Assembly (NCBI GenBank): GCA_024449915.1
Contig: JAMZAV010002018.1
Span: forward strand, 124,001 to 188,000
Source of the DNA: Sweltsa coloradensis
Lineage: Eukaryota > Arthropoda > Insecta > Plecoptera > Chloroperlidae
Direction: 5' to 3'
Length of the DNA: 64,000 nucleotides
Below are positions 9,644 through 22,989 of the stretch, piece after piece. Positions within the stretch are counted from its first letter, which is position 1, and each line of letters starts with the position of its first letter. Below the pieces are notes generated by a model. It was not told where the DNA came from. It was given only the letters and a program-made list of their open reading frames with translations, and did no database searches. Position numbers and translations under genes: made by a program.

Positions 9644-12600
9644 CATTCGAGGACAGACTCCAATCAGTCTCAACAGATCACGTGGCAGTAGCCGCCGGCT
9701 GGTTGGTGAGAACACGACAGCGGCATGGAAGACGGTGAAAACTAGCCGACTCAGCAGATCGTGTGGCAGTAGTGAGGGTTGGGGGCTACAGCAGCGTAAG
9801 AGACTACGAAAACCAGACATGTGATCTATCGTTACAACTAAAAGATTGTCTAGGGACGTTTGCAGATCTAGCAGTGAGAGCTATACAAACAAAGTAGGCT
9901 CAATTCTGTTGCCAGTAGTTGTAAGATGACTTGGACCGGCAGCAACAACGCAACTCTCTTTAGCTTTGGCAAAGCAGGAAAGAAATGTTTACTTGTGCAG
10001 GTCACACACTTGGGAGAAAAGGGCAATCCAATACGTAATACGTAATAACGAGTAAATTCGGGTGGAAATGTAAATCAAGAAGAGTAAAGAAGTTTCTCAC
10101 CAGAAACACCTTTCTACTTTTAAATGAGTCCTGTACTATGTTAGTTAAATAAGTAGCCGGTCAGTAAAGTTTAAGCATAACAGGCAACACCAATAAGATA
10201 GTAATGTAATTGTTGTTAAGTAATTTCAGGAAATTCAGGAAATGTTTTTAATGAACAGTACGTAGGTGGGGGGGGGAACACCTAGGATGTTGTTGATTAA
10301 AATAATTAGAAAGCATTACGCAGAAAAGTTATAACCCAGACGTTCTTGCTGCACGTGGAATCATTGTCGGACCAGTGGTGTGGTAGTCATTGTTAATATA
10401 TGAAAAGAAATGCTATTCTTGCTAGGGATGTGTTGATTAAAATTTCAATGTAGAAATGGTATACGCATTCACATGTTCAAGAAAAAGTTATAATTACTCC
10501 CCGAAGTACGTTCTTGCCTCCTTGATTGCCCCTCCTAGGCTGCATCCCCTCATCGACTCCAAAAAGTATGGCATTCATGTCAAATTGATTGCCAGAGTGG
10601 CAAAATCCGGGGCAACCGGGTTGTGGGGGAGCCGCAGAGTTCAAACGCCTTTTTGTTTGAAAGAATTTTTGGATTTTAATTACATTTGAATTCAAATGCA
10701 GGTAAGCCTAGTTAATGCACCATTCCATTTTCTATTCTAAAATGTGTTACCCATACTTTTTTGTTTTTGTTTCGTTGCCTTTAAAGTTTAAATTACACTT
10801 TATTTTTGTCATCAACATCTGTTGTTATCAAACAATTATTTATTTTCATGTGCCCATATCCCTTGTTGTACTCCTACTGGCACCACTGGGTAATGTAGAT
10901 AAATTATGGCCAACCTGTTTTACTGGGACCGCTGTGGCTTGACGTTCAATGTGTCAACCAACTACTTACGTAACATCGTACAACGTGCAATTGGTGTAGA
11001 CCTACTAGAGACCAAGAAATGCATCAGTGAGTTCAGAGATGCAATCGTTTGTGGAATCACAAGTATGCAGACAGATTGTGTATAACAGAAACACTGCAGT
11101 TGAATTGATCTCCCAATCACAGAAGGTAGTAGTAATTGACATTCCACCCGCAACAAAACCAATCGTGCCGACTCTCGAAGTCTAGTTGTTCTCAACTAGG
11201 AGGCATGCCAAGGTATTCCTAGTCCAACAAACCTTGAGCCAAAGAAGAAGAGCAATGGTGCAAGGCTGACGTTACCTGCTGAAAACCCGTTGTAGAAAGC
11301 CTAACCCATCAACAGTTGCATCGCTGTTAGGGTGTGCCTGTCGGTACATCACTGCAAGCGTCTAGTCTAGTGAAAGAAATGCTAAACACCGTTGTATTAT
11401 TTTACTTTCTTTGCCACTAAACAAGATCAATGTTCTTGGTCAGTTAACTGATATCAGTATCACATCACCCAGAGAAATGAAATGACCATGCTCCATCAAT
11501 AGTGATTGAATTGAATTGACTACCGGTACTTAGCCTATACCATTTGGAAGTACGTAAAACATTTGCAATCAAATCGTTTCACTTCTGGAGCAGTATTTAG
11601 TCCTCAGCAAATGACACTTTGTCATTCATGTATAATTGTAGGAATGTATGCCATCATGTGTTATCTGAGGTAGGCCTACATTATTGCACTGCTACTGTAG
11701 TATGGTAGTATGCAGGTTTTAAATAATGCCTATGTGAACCTTGTAACAGATGAGAAATTAGTTGGTACTGTTACCTTATATCATGTTCATGTACTATATT
11801 TCTTACTCTTCATGGGAATAAATGTCTACTCAAGTATTCATGAATCTGCTGCAGCAAGTGTGTCGGACCCAACGATTCATTCTAAAGAGTGATTGTGTAT
11901 AGTAAAGTATAAAGTAAATGTAGGTGCTTTGTAAATTGTACCACTATAATGAGTACTACATCATACAATATGCCAATGAATGAGACATATTGTATAAGGT
12001 AAATGCCAATTACAAGTATGAATACTGTAAGTGTACATGAGGGACCGAAAAAGTTGCCAACTTGTCAAGGAGAAACGATCCTGCATTTGTGATCGCAAAG
12101 TAGAAGGTGTAAGCGCACACATCGAAAGCACAGAATGGAAAATGGTCATTTATAGCCAAATGTGGAACTTTTTAATAAGTGGATTGTTACAGTAATAATA
12201 TTCAGTGCATAAAGGTACGTATAATGTTACATGCCGTACCTATAGTACTGTTAGTACATACATACTATTAACACTCCAATAATGTCTCGAGACGCTTCTG
12301 TACAATGTTTCTTGCTACATACTAAAATAAGATTTAAGTAGAAATCAAGTGCAATCGTGGTAATTTTTTATTGACATTCTTTGAGATTGATTTCAAAGTT
12401 GATGTTGCCCGCTAAAAACTCCAGGTTGTAAAATAAATATTACTACTACTAGTACATAAAGTAATGCAGGCTACATACCCTAAGGAACAGTGTGTTTTGA
12501 TTAATTTGTTTCAATTAAATAGTTTCATAAATACTCCTATGGAGTATGCAAATTACATCAACAGTGTTATTCTTTCCACAGACTGAGGGGATATCAGAAA

Positions 12601-14108
12601 TCAACTATGTATGGTCTCAATTCTCCAATATTTATTTAACTGTTACATTTTTAATAATCTTCATATTAAAATGGGTATTAAGTGGTTAATGTCTTACCGT
12701 TGCTCCTGAACATACCTAATATCTAATTTATAAAGATACGCAATGAGTATGACACACTAACCGTAAATGTGTAATATCTGACGAGTGGCAGGAAATGGTT
12801 TACTCCGGACATTTTCTTCTGCTGCTGGTCTGCAGGGGACAAAATGTGTTAAATGGTTGACGTTCTTATTTTCAAATAACAGAGTTTTGTATTGTAAATT
12901 TTTGTAATGTAAACTGTTTAAAGGAACTGGACTTGTGGTAAATTATTCCAATTGTGTACTAAAATGTTTTGAGATGGCAATTTATTGTAATAATGGTGTG
13001 ACATAGCATGATGTTCAGTGTGGTATGTTTAGAAAAGGCTCATTTTGTGTGCATTGAGAGAGCAAAATATGTTGAGATACCATATTTGTGCGAATACAGG
13101 CCGAGTTGTTATCAATTTGAAAAACTGGGCTGCAGCCATGATGTGTAGCCATTTTTCATTAGTATTTACATTCTACATTCTACAACATTTATTATAAAAT
13201 TGAGATGTTATAATATGGGTGCTGCCATTATTCGATGGCGACCTATAATCCCATAAATACAGTATGTTGTAGTCATACTGTGTTGCTGTAATTGCAAAGG
13301 GATGGTATGCTTGTTGGAAAAAAGAATCTGTCACTGTAGAATCTTCAGTGTGTTGTATAGGGTAGTACTGTTGAGACAACATTCAATACTATACTAGTGA
13401 CTGAAACTTTATTGCTATCAATTACAACATTTTTTTAAGTTCCATTAATAGACTTACTATGTACTGCAATTACAGTACATTATTAGTTATATTATCATTA
13501 TACTCAATTGTACCATTAGTTATCTCAATTTCACTTCATCAAATTCATCAACCATTGGTCCATTATATTGAATAATATAATTATCACTAGTAGGCCATAT
13601 AGTACCCATTTAGTCATTTGGAATTAGGTATATGTATTCAAACACTACTATATGAACTAATGCGGCTTTGCGTGAACTTTTTCTACACAATACTGGTAAT
13701 ACCAAATCAAAATGCTAGTACTTGCCTCAGCATAACTGACACACTAATTGATTGTATTAGAAGCTATTTTGAGACTTTCCTTCATATTTTGCGTGTTACT
13801 TAGTTGAATTTCTTTGGAGTTCCTAAGATTCTAGCTACTTTTTTCTCATTTTGCTTTCCATTTCTTAGCATTAACTGTACCATGGTTACTAAATAAATGT
13901 GTTCTTTTCTAGACTAAAAATGTTCATAGTAACTGGATTTACTTTCTGCATTTTTTTTCCCAAAGTAAAGAGTAAGTACCTTTGTTCAATGCCCATAAAT
14001 TGCAGTGGAGTACCGGTACAAAATAAATAACTCGTACAAATTAATAAATAGTCTAGACCCAAGAAAAAAGTTTCAATCAACCATCCAAATTGTTATGTTG
14101 TTAATTGT
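9644..14108 (+). other. WASF 3' UTR and downstream unique sequence
   Basis: This is about 4.4 kb with little recognisable repeat. It starts directly after the WASF stop, so the first part is 3' UTR. Possible poly-A signals AATAAA occur near 11815 and 12433, and another at about 15647; which is used cannot be told. Short ORFs here show no domain features. Confidence 0.5.
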
Positions 14109-14882
14109 TGGATGAGCGAAGCGAAGACTTCAATTTCACCGACCCCCCAAAAAATTTAGCTCGGGTGTTTTTTTTTTTGTTTTTTTTTTTTTTTTTTTTG
14201 TTTGTTTTTTTGTCTGTTTGTTAACTCTCTACCAGACAAACGGCTTATCCGATCTTGATGAAAATTTGACAGGACCTTCGAAATCTCTGAACTTAGAGGT
14301 GTATTGTTTTTGGGTACAATCGAAGAAATATTTCTCATGAATATCGTACTTTTACGATTTTTTTCGATTTTTAGTGCGATATTTTCGTGACATTTGGGCC
14401 AATTCTGACCAAACGGGTGGGGCTACAACGTTCATATTATACATGGACATTAAGGTTATGGTGATGTAGTACGTTTTGAAAAAAAAAAATGAAAAAGTTA
14501 GCCAGAATCCATAGAAATAAAGCTTTTAATATAAGTTTTTTGATTTTTTGTGCGATATTTTAGTGCCATTTGGGCCAATTCTGACCAAACGGGTGGGGCA
14601 ACAACGTTCATATTATACATGGACATTAAGGTTATGGTGATGTAGTACCTTTTGAAAGAAAAGTTTGAAAAAGTTAGCCAGAATCCATAGAAATAAAGCT
14701 TTTAATATAAGTTTTTTACGGTAAATATACCAATTGACAAGAAACAAAAGAAACTTGACAACATTCACCTACAATGCGTAGGCAGCAAAACAAAGCACTT
14801 GCAAAAGTAAAGATATCCCAAGCAAACTTTAAACTTTAAAAAGCTCATCCATCAACGCGGCGGACTTTAGCGTTTTCCTAGT
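14109..14882 (+). mobile_element. Type-A non-autonomous element with internal duplication
   Basis: It opens GGATGAGCGAAGCGAAGAC and closes GCTCATCCATCAACGCGGCG then CGTTTTCCTAG. A block of about 177 bp that includes GACCAAACGGGTGGGGC is repeated in tandem inside (about 14391 and 14567). T-rich tracts explain the long poly-lysine frame on the minus strand. Other type-A copies are at 61620-62170 and, reversed, at 36585-36989, 36998-37577 and 38031-38480. Confidence 0.7.
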
Positions 14883-16160
14883 TATATAAATACGTAGTAA
14901 GTCCTACTGTCATAATTTGTTGCTTGCCCATCAAATGTTGCACATATAATGCATGTACTGTGTATAATGGTAAAAAATGTTGGTTTGTTTATATGTACGC
15001 GCTCGATTATTCAAAATAAAACAACCCGGGTGTTTTTGAAAGTCTGTCCCACCAAACCTCATATTTCATCGCCAAATTTGAGCGTAATGTGCTTATGTGT
15101 CTGGTGTTGTCAATTAAAATACAATGTATGTATTACTGTAGTTCATTTAGTCAAATCATTTCTCAATCTTACAATGTATAGCTCAAGGCTGTGACTCACA
15201 AAATGGGCCCTTTCGGAATGGTACACGTGAATGTGGAGACCCGGTGTTTTGAGCTCTTAGGTAACGTCGGTGCATTGTATATATAGGTACTAGCGTCTTG
15301 TGCAATCGTGGTGATAATTTTTTTACCATTCATTGTACATTGCAGGGTTTCTTTGTCTTCTCAGTATTTCTTGAACATTTATAAATATATTCTTAAAACA
15401 ATATTGATGATAAATGATAATTGTATTATATATATTGTAGGTAACATTTTTCCTTGTATCTACTATGGTCTCTGAATCTTGTTTACGCAAGCTGTTGAGA
15501 CTTGCTTGTGACGTTTTCAGTGGGGTATAAAAGCTGCCAATTCAACGAAAGTGCAAGATGCATCTGGAGTAGTTTTGCTGGCTGATCTTATTTCACATGA
15601 GTAATTTACAGTGCTATTTACCGTATTTAGTGTACCAGTGAATGTACAAAATAAAAGACAATGATGTTATCTTGAAAGCTTTGTTATTCTCATTGTTGTT
15701 AATGGGGCTTGGGTTGTGGTGGCTGGATCTATTTTTTCAGTGTGTTGTGGAAGAAGAAAATTACTATTTATTTATTATTTTTTTATTTATTCGTAGTCAG
15801 TTGATGGTATACATAATATAAGCTATTAGCTAATATACATGTCCACATAGACCCTATAGTGAGCTCACAAAATTAACATAAAATAACTAATATTTAACTA
15901 CATTATTGTATTCCTATAAAGTAAGTCTGGAATCCCAAATAGTAGCTAGCAAAAAAGGTACAAAGTTTGCCAAAATGGTATCCGACTGTGTCCAGTCATC
16001 AACAAGGTGACTGGTTCGAGTGTCGTCCGTGCAACACGATGTACGCGCGATGACTCACCTGTTTAACACACACTGGCCAGGGTTGTACAGTAACTAAGTG
16101 AAAGTAATTAGTTACTTTTTGAGTATTGAATTTCTATTTAAATTACTTTTGTATACATAT
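14883..16160. other. Intergenic, no gene seen
   Basis: AT-rich unique sequence. An AATAAA at about 15647, followed by GATGTT and T-rich DNA, could be a poly-A site of a long WASF transcript. A box-B-like GGTTCGAGTGTC occurs near 16012. No coding exon is supported. Confidence 0.35.
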
Positions 16161-16161
16161 G

Positions 16162-16193
<32 letters not shown>

Positions 16194-16202
16194 TGTATGT
16201 AC
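16161..16202. repeat. (ATGT)n microsatellite
   Basis: About ten copies of the tetranucleotide. The last copies supply the GTATGTAC target site of the hAT MITE that follows, showing insertion into the microsatellite. Confidence 0.9.
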
Positions 16203-16635
16203 TAGGGATGTCGTAGAATAGCAAAGCCGTCCGCGGTGGCACATACAATTAGGGCGCTGGTCCGAAGCGTATAGCTCTACGAGGACGTGGGTTCGAATCC
16301 CGCATAAGGCATGGGTTTTTGTAATCGTTGTGCATCACCATCTATTTCCACTCATTATCTTAAATAGCCTTAGTGCATTAATATGAGACGTTAAGCAACA
16401 TAAATCATCGTAGTAGAATTGTAAAATTTGGATTCTATGGTATCACCCAATCCCACCCAAATCCTGAATGCCTAAATTAGATCGTTTCATTTATTATCAT
16501 CTTAATAAAGGAACAACTGTTATGAATGAAGAATGTCAAGGGTATTGTCTGTTGTCATGGTCATTTTATCGAACTATAATTACCTGAAAAAGATTGGAAT
16601 CCTTCAAATGGATTCCACACCCTGTGACATCTCTA
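16203..16635. mobile_element. hAT MITE with 8-bp target duplication, hosting a SINE
   Basis: Termini are TAGGGATGTCG and GACATCTCTA. The target duplication GTATGTAC is at 16195-16202 and 16636-16643. A family-2 SINE occupies about 16226-16405 inside it, so the SINE came later. Confidence 0.85.
16226..16405 (+). mobile_element. SINE with tRNA-like head (family 2), monomeric head
   Basis: The head GCCGTCCGCGGTGGC continues through GCGCTGGTCCGAAGCGTA and the T-arm GTGGGTTCGAATCCCGC to AAGGC. The tail contains CATCACCATC and TATGAGACGTTAAGCAA. TAGAATAGCAAA before it and TAGAATTGTAAAA after it are approximate target duplications. The same head is tandemly amplified at 32600-33684 and 35245-36160. 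Another monomer lies at 42194-42366. Confidence 0.8.
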
Positions 16636-16752
16636 GTATGTACTAGCAAAATTATTGCCATGGAAACCTTCAAATTGATTGTGTGTGTGTGTGAGCCGTG
16701 TACGAGTGCATTCAAAGACACACTTGTTCAAACCTTGTGAGCAACAAAATTA

Positions 16753-17103
16753 CTAGGAAAACGCTTAAGTCCCATCGCGTTGTTGAGCGAGCACCGGTAC
16801 GTGCAACAACGACCCAAGTACGACATTCCCATAATGTTACATACCAATAAGTCTTTAACGTCTTGACCGATTTAGCTGAAAATTTGTAAAATAGGAGAGA
16901 ATGTTATACTTATTGACCCTGCAAAATTTCATAACGATCGGAACATTTTTATTTTTTTATTTTATTTTTTATAACCAACGATCGGATTTTGTTCAAAAAC
17001 TATACAGCGACCTGTATCGAAGCAGTAACAGAAAAAAAAGGAAAAAAAAACAGACATTCAAGCCATAAGAGTCAAGTGGAGACGCTCGCTACGCTCGCTC
17101 AAT
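16753..17103. mobile_element. Type-C non-autonomous element
   Basis: The left end CTAGGAAAACGCTTAAGTC with TTGTTGAGCGAGC and the right end ACGCTCGCTACGCTCGCTCA are near-complementary subterminal motifs shared with the A, B and D types. The inside has poly-A/T tracts and GATCGG motifs but no coding sequence. Confidence 0.6.
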
Positions 17104-17149
17104 AACGTTTGGGTTGGTGAACTGATCTAACTAAAAACTAGGGATGCAC

Positions 17150-18120
17150 AGAAGGGAAAACAAAAGTAGGAAGGCCAAGAGAGAAATTCAGATTCAGAAA
17201 AATTTTTATTCTCAAGAAAATAAATACAATTGGTACATAAACAAACAAGAGAAGAGAATAGTCGAGAGAAGCCCACATTAGCACAGTGCTCGTGTGTTGG
17301 CAGTTATAATACATGTTAAATTTAAAACAATTACAAGATGTTAGCAAAGATAGAGTTTAAATTAATAGTAGTTTGTACAACATGAAAAAATAAGAAATAA
17401 ATAAATAAATAAAATAAAAATAAAATATATTTATGCAAGGAAGCAATTTATATGGTAAAATTCTTAAAACTAAACTAAACTAAACTAAACTTAAGAGATA
17501 GACAAAGGAATTTTTATAATAAAATTTAGCCTTGAGACTAAGTTGACAAGTTGGGCATTATTATTATTGTTATTTAATCCCCTTTCAAAGAGCCATTTCT
17601 TCACGTTATTTTTAAAAGAACATAGAGAAGAAACGAAACATTTTTCAGGCAAGGTATTATGAATTAAGGGTCCTAGAAAAGAAATATGTCTTTGACCCAG
17701 ACGCGTGTTTTTCCTAGGTAGGAATAATCCATGTCTGGTTGAAAGCCTACTATTAGAGCGTGAATCAAGACACATTCAGCTGTTTAAAGTCCTTGAGATT
17801 TTTATGAATAAAGAGGAGAATATTTTTAATATATAATTGTCTAATGTCAAGAACCTTTGCTTGATCAAAGGTAATAGTGGAAGAGAAATCCTTAGGTTTT
17901 TTCATCATTGTTTTAAGGGCTAGTTTTTGAATAATTGATAAAGAGTTAAGATGTACATGGGGAAGAATAATTAATGAAGACATTAGAAAACGAGATGAAG
18001 TGTGGGAACGTGGCAAGAGTAAAGTTGTGGGAGGACAGAAGAGAGTGGAGTAAATTGGTGGAGAGGAGGAGAAGAAACACTGAGTCTGGCAAGCTTAGTA
18101 CCTACAGTTTTATGCCCTAG
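17150..18120 (-). mobile_element. Non-LTR retrotransposon 3' end (reverse-transcriptase ORF C-terminus)
   Basis: Two overlapping minus-strand frames (17765-18016 and 17491-17775) together read like the end of a LINE pol ORF: FIHKNLKDFKQLN, STRHGLFLPRKNTRLGQ, FLGPLIHNTLPEKC, SFKNNVKKWL. The frame changes near 17770, so it is a broken 5'-truncated copy. The AT-rich 17150-17490 is its 3' UTR, with AAATAAATAAATA near 17398. The clade is uncertain. Confidence 0.75.
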
Positions 18121-20138
18121 GTAATTGTGGAAAACCACCATTCAACCCAACGTAGTTGGGACTGAATTAAAATATGTATTGTGTATCTAATTGCATGTTT
18201 AATGAAAAACTTATCCAAAAAGCATCATATGGTCAATTTCCAGCACTTGTGCTGGTCGCCATTTAATTCATGTCTTGCGTGAAGGTCAATGTCTTGATGC
18301 AAGTTTTAAAAAGGTGCAATTTAATCTAGTAAGAGAGGCATCAGAGATGAGATTTGTTTTGATCGACTGTATTCATTACATCTTTAGGGAGCGAAGCTTC
18401 TATGTAGCCTAATCATCACTTTTCTGACCGGCCGACCATCTGTGCGTTTCACGTCTCGCGATAGAAACTGAACACATTGCGCTTCAACAAGGCTGATACC
18501 GAATTTCTTCTTGATCTTGGGGGGTAAGTGGAGAGTGGCTAGGCTTCAAAAATTTCAAAATGTATGATCCGGCACCTCCACCATTTTGAATGAGGAATAT
18601 GATGCAAACCTTTATAAGTTGTAAGCTTACCCGGCACAGGCACCAAAATGATTTCATCTGTAGAGTACTCCGTACCCGTGCTTTTTTCTAGAACATCTGT
18701 GAATAGTCCTAATATTGTACATCAGTATGAGTACCTGTTTGTACATATACAGGTGTGAGGAAATCTCCAATTACTGCATCGAATCCCAGCATTCACCCTT
18801 CATGACTGACAAACCCAAGAAAAATCCCTTCAGTCAGGATTGCCGAGGATGAGTATCGGCCGACGACCTCTCAAGTAACCATGGGGGCAAGGCTACCTCT
18901 ATGAAAGTCCCGAGGAGTATTGCTGGCATGAGCACGTTTGACCTTTGTCCTGTTTAGAATCCGTCCTTTCTATGCAGAGGCCCCAGGTTCAAATCAGGCT
19001 TGAGACAGAAGATTCTTACCAGTACTTCTTAATCCTTGAAATAGTAAATAGTTATTTTAAAGTACCTTTTAAAATATTTCAATAATAATTAAGTGAAAGT
19101 GGAAAGTGTACAACTGCTACTGGTATAGTAAAAACAGTATTTAGGCATATCTTTGAACTTTAATATTTGCATTTTTTTATTCATTAATTATTTAGTTGAA
19201 TAACCTGAAATATTTTAAAGAAGCGTTATCTAGGGCGACGGTCGTTCGCCCGCAGCCAAGCACACGCGACTGCTAGTAGGCGATGATAACGCGACCCTGG
19301 TTACTCCTACCCAAGTTGGGGGGTTTTCAGCTATCTGCACACGCCGCCGTCCCGAAAGATTTACAATCTTGAAACTCGATAAATGACCTGATATGAGGTC
19401 CATGACATACCAAAAAAAAAAATCAACCCGATCCGATAACCCGTTCTGAGTAAAAAAAGTGCGTAAAAATCGACGAAAACCTTCCGGCTGGCTGGGTGGG
19501 TGGCTCTAGCTAGCTAGTGGATTCTGACAGAGAGGAATTAGAGCCTACAGAGAAAACGGTATAGGTGGGACCAGATAAGCTGTCCCACGTCAAGGTCAAG
19601 CGAGAGCACGGACGCCAACGTTGACAATTTACACACAACTGGCATTAGGTAGGGCCTACCGTATTTGGTCATGTTATCACATAAATCAACATTTTATAAG
19701 CTGTGAATAAAGTAGTTCGTCCCACAGAGTCAGTATTTTAGCGAAATAATGATTTTAAGTAATCACGATTTCGAAAGTTTTTTTTGCCTTGTTGGTAATG
19801 GTGTGTCCAAAGTTCCAGCTGTTTATAATGCCAACCTCGCCAGATGTGATGTCAATGTTTAGGAGCATCAAAATGTCTTGATTTTATTCGTACACTTCAT
19901 AAATACTTTATTTTTAGGATATATTGGGCAGGCCTTGGCTTTGAAATAGGCGTGTTTTTCTCCGAAAGCAGTTTTAGAGACCGTTATTTTATTTACTTTT
20001 TGCCGATCCTGTGGCCATAGTGCGTGGACGACAGTGCTGCGATCCCTCGGCGAGTGACAGCTTATCTGGTTCCACCTATACATCTTAGAACTATGAAACT
20101 TGGACCACACTTAGATGTACCTCAGACTCACATACTTC
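18121..20138. other. Intergenic, repeat traces only
   Basis: Contains a GGCACCTCCACC motif at 18572 with a degenerate partner at 18631, a tRNA-like box B CAGGTTCAAATC at about 18982, and a GC-rich palindrome-like segment at 19225-19350. No gene is supported; the ORF at 19868-20110 is not convincing. Confidence 0.35.
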
Positions 20139-21130
20139 CGCCGAGAGGCAAGCAATATTCCATCCCCAACAAACCTTAAATCATCCCTTAAAATTGTAAT
20201 AATTCATAGCTCTAACCCAAAATTGAATTTTTATTCAAATTAGTTATTAAAATTATGTTCTAATGTGTTTGAACCCAATCGGCCTATTCTCATTATATAA
20301 ACCACATTTTGTCAACCCCCATCCCTAAGTAATAGTTTATATTATTTTTACCTTGATTTCCAGCATTTTCCATGAAGGCGCCTAATGAGTTATCATCATG
20401 AAATTTGGCATGATAGTACATAATAATATGAAAAATAATCCGCCGAGAGGCAAGCGATATTCCACCCCCAACACCCCCTGAACAATCCCCTAAAATTTGA
20501 ATACTTCATAGCTCTAACCTAAAATTGATTTTTTTAATTCAAATTGGTTATTAAAATTATGTTGTACCTGGGTAATGTGTTTTAACCCAAACGGCCTATT
20601 CTCATTTTCAAAACTACATTTTTTCAACCCCCAACCCTTATAGTTTATATTATTTTTACCTTCATTTCCAGCATTCACCATGAAGGCACCTAATGAGTTA
20701 TCAGCATGAAATTTGGCATGATGGTACATAATAATATGAAAAATAATCCGCCGAGAGGCAAGCGATATTCCACCCCAACACCCCCTAAATCATCCCCTAA
20801 AATTGGAATAATTCATAGCTCTAACCCAAAATTGAATTTTTATTCAAATTAGTAAATTATGTTTTAATGTGTTTTAACCCAATCGGCCTATTCTCATTTC
20901 CTAAACCACATTTTTTCAACCCCCATCCCTAATAGTTTATATATTTTTTATCTTGAATTCCAGCATTCACCATGAAGGCACCGAATGAGTTATCAGCATG
21001 AAATTTGGCATGATAGTAGATAATAATATGAAAAATAATGAGCCGAGAGGCAAGCGATATTTCACCCCCACTGTTCCCTACCACCCTTAACTTTGGGAAA
21101 AACGTTAGATCGTATTTAATACAATTTGAA
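20139..21130. repeat. Tandem repeat, about 300 bp unit, just over three copies
   Basis: Units begin CCGCCGAGAGGCAAGC(A/G)ATA near 20139, 20441, 20748 and 21042 (the last partial, AGCCGAGAGG). Shared internal blocks are CATAGCTCTAAC, CGGCCTATTCTCAT and AGCATGAAATTTGGCATGAT. ORFs across it are repeat shadows. Confidence 0.85.
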
Positions 21131-21349
21131 TATTTTAATTGCTGATTAAAATTATGCGTCAATGTGTTATAGTCCGGTCAACAAATCATTCACACAAAAA
21201 CCCAAGACGACATTAAATAAAGGAAATTCAATAAAAACATTATATATTGCCAACTACAGATTGTAAACAAAAATAAAAGATGGTAGCTTTTGTTTCTAGA
21301 CAATCTGTTTTAAAGGCACTGTATCCACCTTTTCACGTATTTCTATTTC

Positions 21350-22015
21350 ACGCCTTAAAATATGAAACAAACAACAAAAAGATGTGATATCCCCCTCAAA
21401 AACAAAATTTGTAAAAAAAAAAAAAACGACAGCCAAGCTCTCATTCCAAAGTCTTCGGCTGTGAATGCTGTGAGATATAGAAGTTGAGCCAAGCATTTCA
21501 TTCTTTCTCCCTAGTTTCGCATTGAAAAGAAGTAAGATCATTTCGCCTGTTGACGAGCGCCAAGCCAACCATTTTCGTGGTAAAAAATTTAAACTCATAG
21601 TCATAAAAAATTTACTTGGCCATTGACTTTTTAGAATTCTCGTAATGAACCAAATTCAATAGCCAAGTAATTGTTTTGGTCCGATTTTTTTAAAACTCAA
21701 AATCACAAAAAAAATACTTGGCCATTGACTTTTTAGTTCTCGTAATGAACCAAATTCAATGGCGAAGTATTTTATGATTTAGAGTTTAAAATTTTTACTT
21801 TTTTACCACGAAAATGGTTGGCTTGGCGCTCGTCAACAGGCAAAATGATCTTACTTCTTTTCAATGCGAAACGGGAGAAAGAATGAAATGCTTGGCTCAA
21901 CTTCTATATCTCGCAGCATTCACAGCCAAAGACTTTTGAAGGAGAGCTTGGCTGCCGTTTTTTTTCTTCAAATTTGTGTATTTGGGTGGATACATATACA
22001 TCTTTCACTTGGTGC
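21350..22015. mobile_element. Foldback element, arms about 300 bp
   Basis: Left arm about 21350-21660 and right arm about 21735-22015 are inverted copies sharing GACGAGCGCCAAGCCAACC, TCTTCGGCTGTGAATGCTG and ACTTGGCCATTGAC. The centre is near 21690. A single-arm relative lies at 55850-56130. ORFs on both arms are shadows. Confidence 0.75.
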
Positions 22016-22989
22016 AAACCTATAAGGCCGCAACGTATGTCGCGCCCTAAAAATTAATTTGAACCGCAAAAAATTGACATTGTTCTGGTTGTCTGTTCAA
22101 GAAGCATATCCAACCATCTCTGCAGAAGCTTTGAAGATAGTACTGCTACCTTTCTTTCAGATATGGTAGGAATTATAACAAAATACAGAACCAAGCTGCA
22201 ACTGTCGAACACCTTGCACATGAAAATAAAATACATCACATCGACGTCAACGTCATCGCCGTCATTGATACAGCTCGAGAACAAGCGTATACCCCTTGCA
22301 CATTCCTCATTATGATAAATAGATAAGATTAAGGTGTGTTTGTAAAATTATATTCAATGTCAATAATATTCAAAACTCAAGTTAGTAAAAACATAATTTC
22401 TCTAAGAAATCCCCCCCCCCCCCCCCACCCCCGGTTCTTATGAATAGTACATCAAAGTTATTGCTGGGTGGGTCGCAAAAGTTTGTTACTATTAGTGTGA
22501 CGTCACGGGCCGACTCCAAACAATCCGCTGGGAAGGCGGAAATAACATGGTGACCAATGAGATAGAAGTTTGTTTCAAGTCGGCGCCGACGCCACTACTA
22601 ACAGTGTCTATTATTTCCTCCGCTGATTTTGGTTTTTCCCTACCAACGAGACAATTGATGTAATTGCCAAAGTCCCTCATACCGTGACTATCCAGGACCC
22701 TTGCGAGGTTGGGGCGAACGAGTTGGCGCAACGTAACGTCGGGGGGTCTGGGGGCGTGGTCCCCCTTCTCAGCACCGCAGGGAATTATTTTTAAAGAAGC
22801 CTGTCAAAAACGTGTATAAATGGCTTCAAGAGAGGGTATATTTCAATGTTATATTAGATTTACCATACAGTTTGGTGTGTTATCATCACGTTGCAGAGTT
22901 GTTACAATCATTATAGAATAAAATGTAACCTTACAGTATCAAGGGGGGCGATCCCTTCCCTGGATCCGCCACTGTGTCTATCTTTGTTA
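22016..22989. other. Intergenic with a DNA-element terminus
   Basis: A C run sits at 22410-22426. GGATCCGCCACTG ends near 22975; its complement CAGTGGCGGATCC resembles the termini at 24178, 37615 and 56437. The matching left end was not found. No gene is seen. Confidence 0.35.

Noticed and set aside
9352..9824. ORFs overlapping the last WASF exon in other frames and on the minus strand
   Set aside because: The WH2 and acidic motifs fix the true frame; the others are shadows of GC-rich coding sequence.
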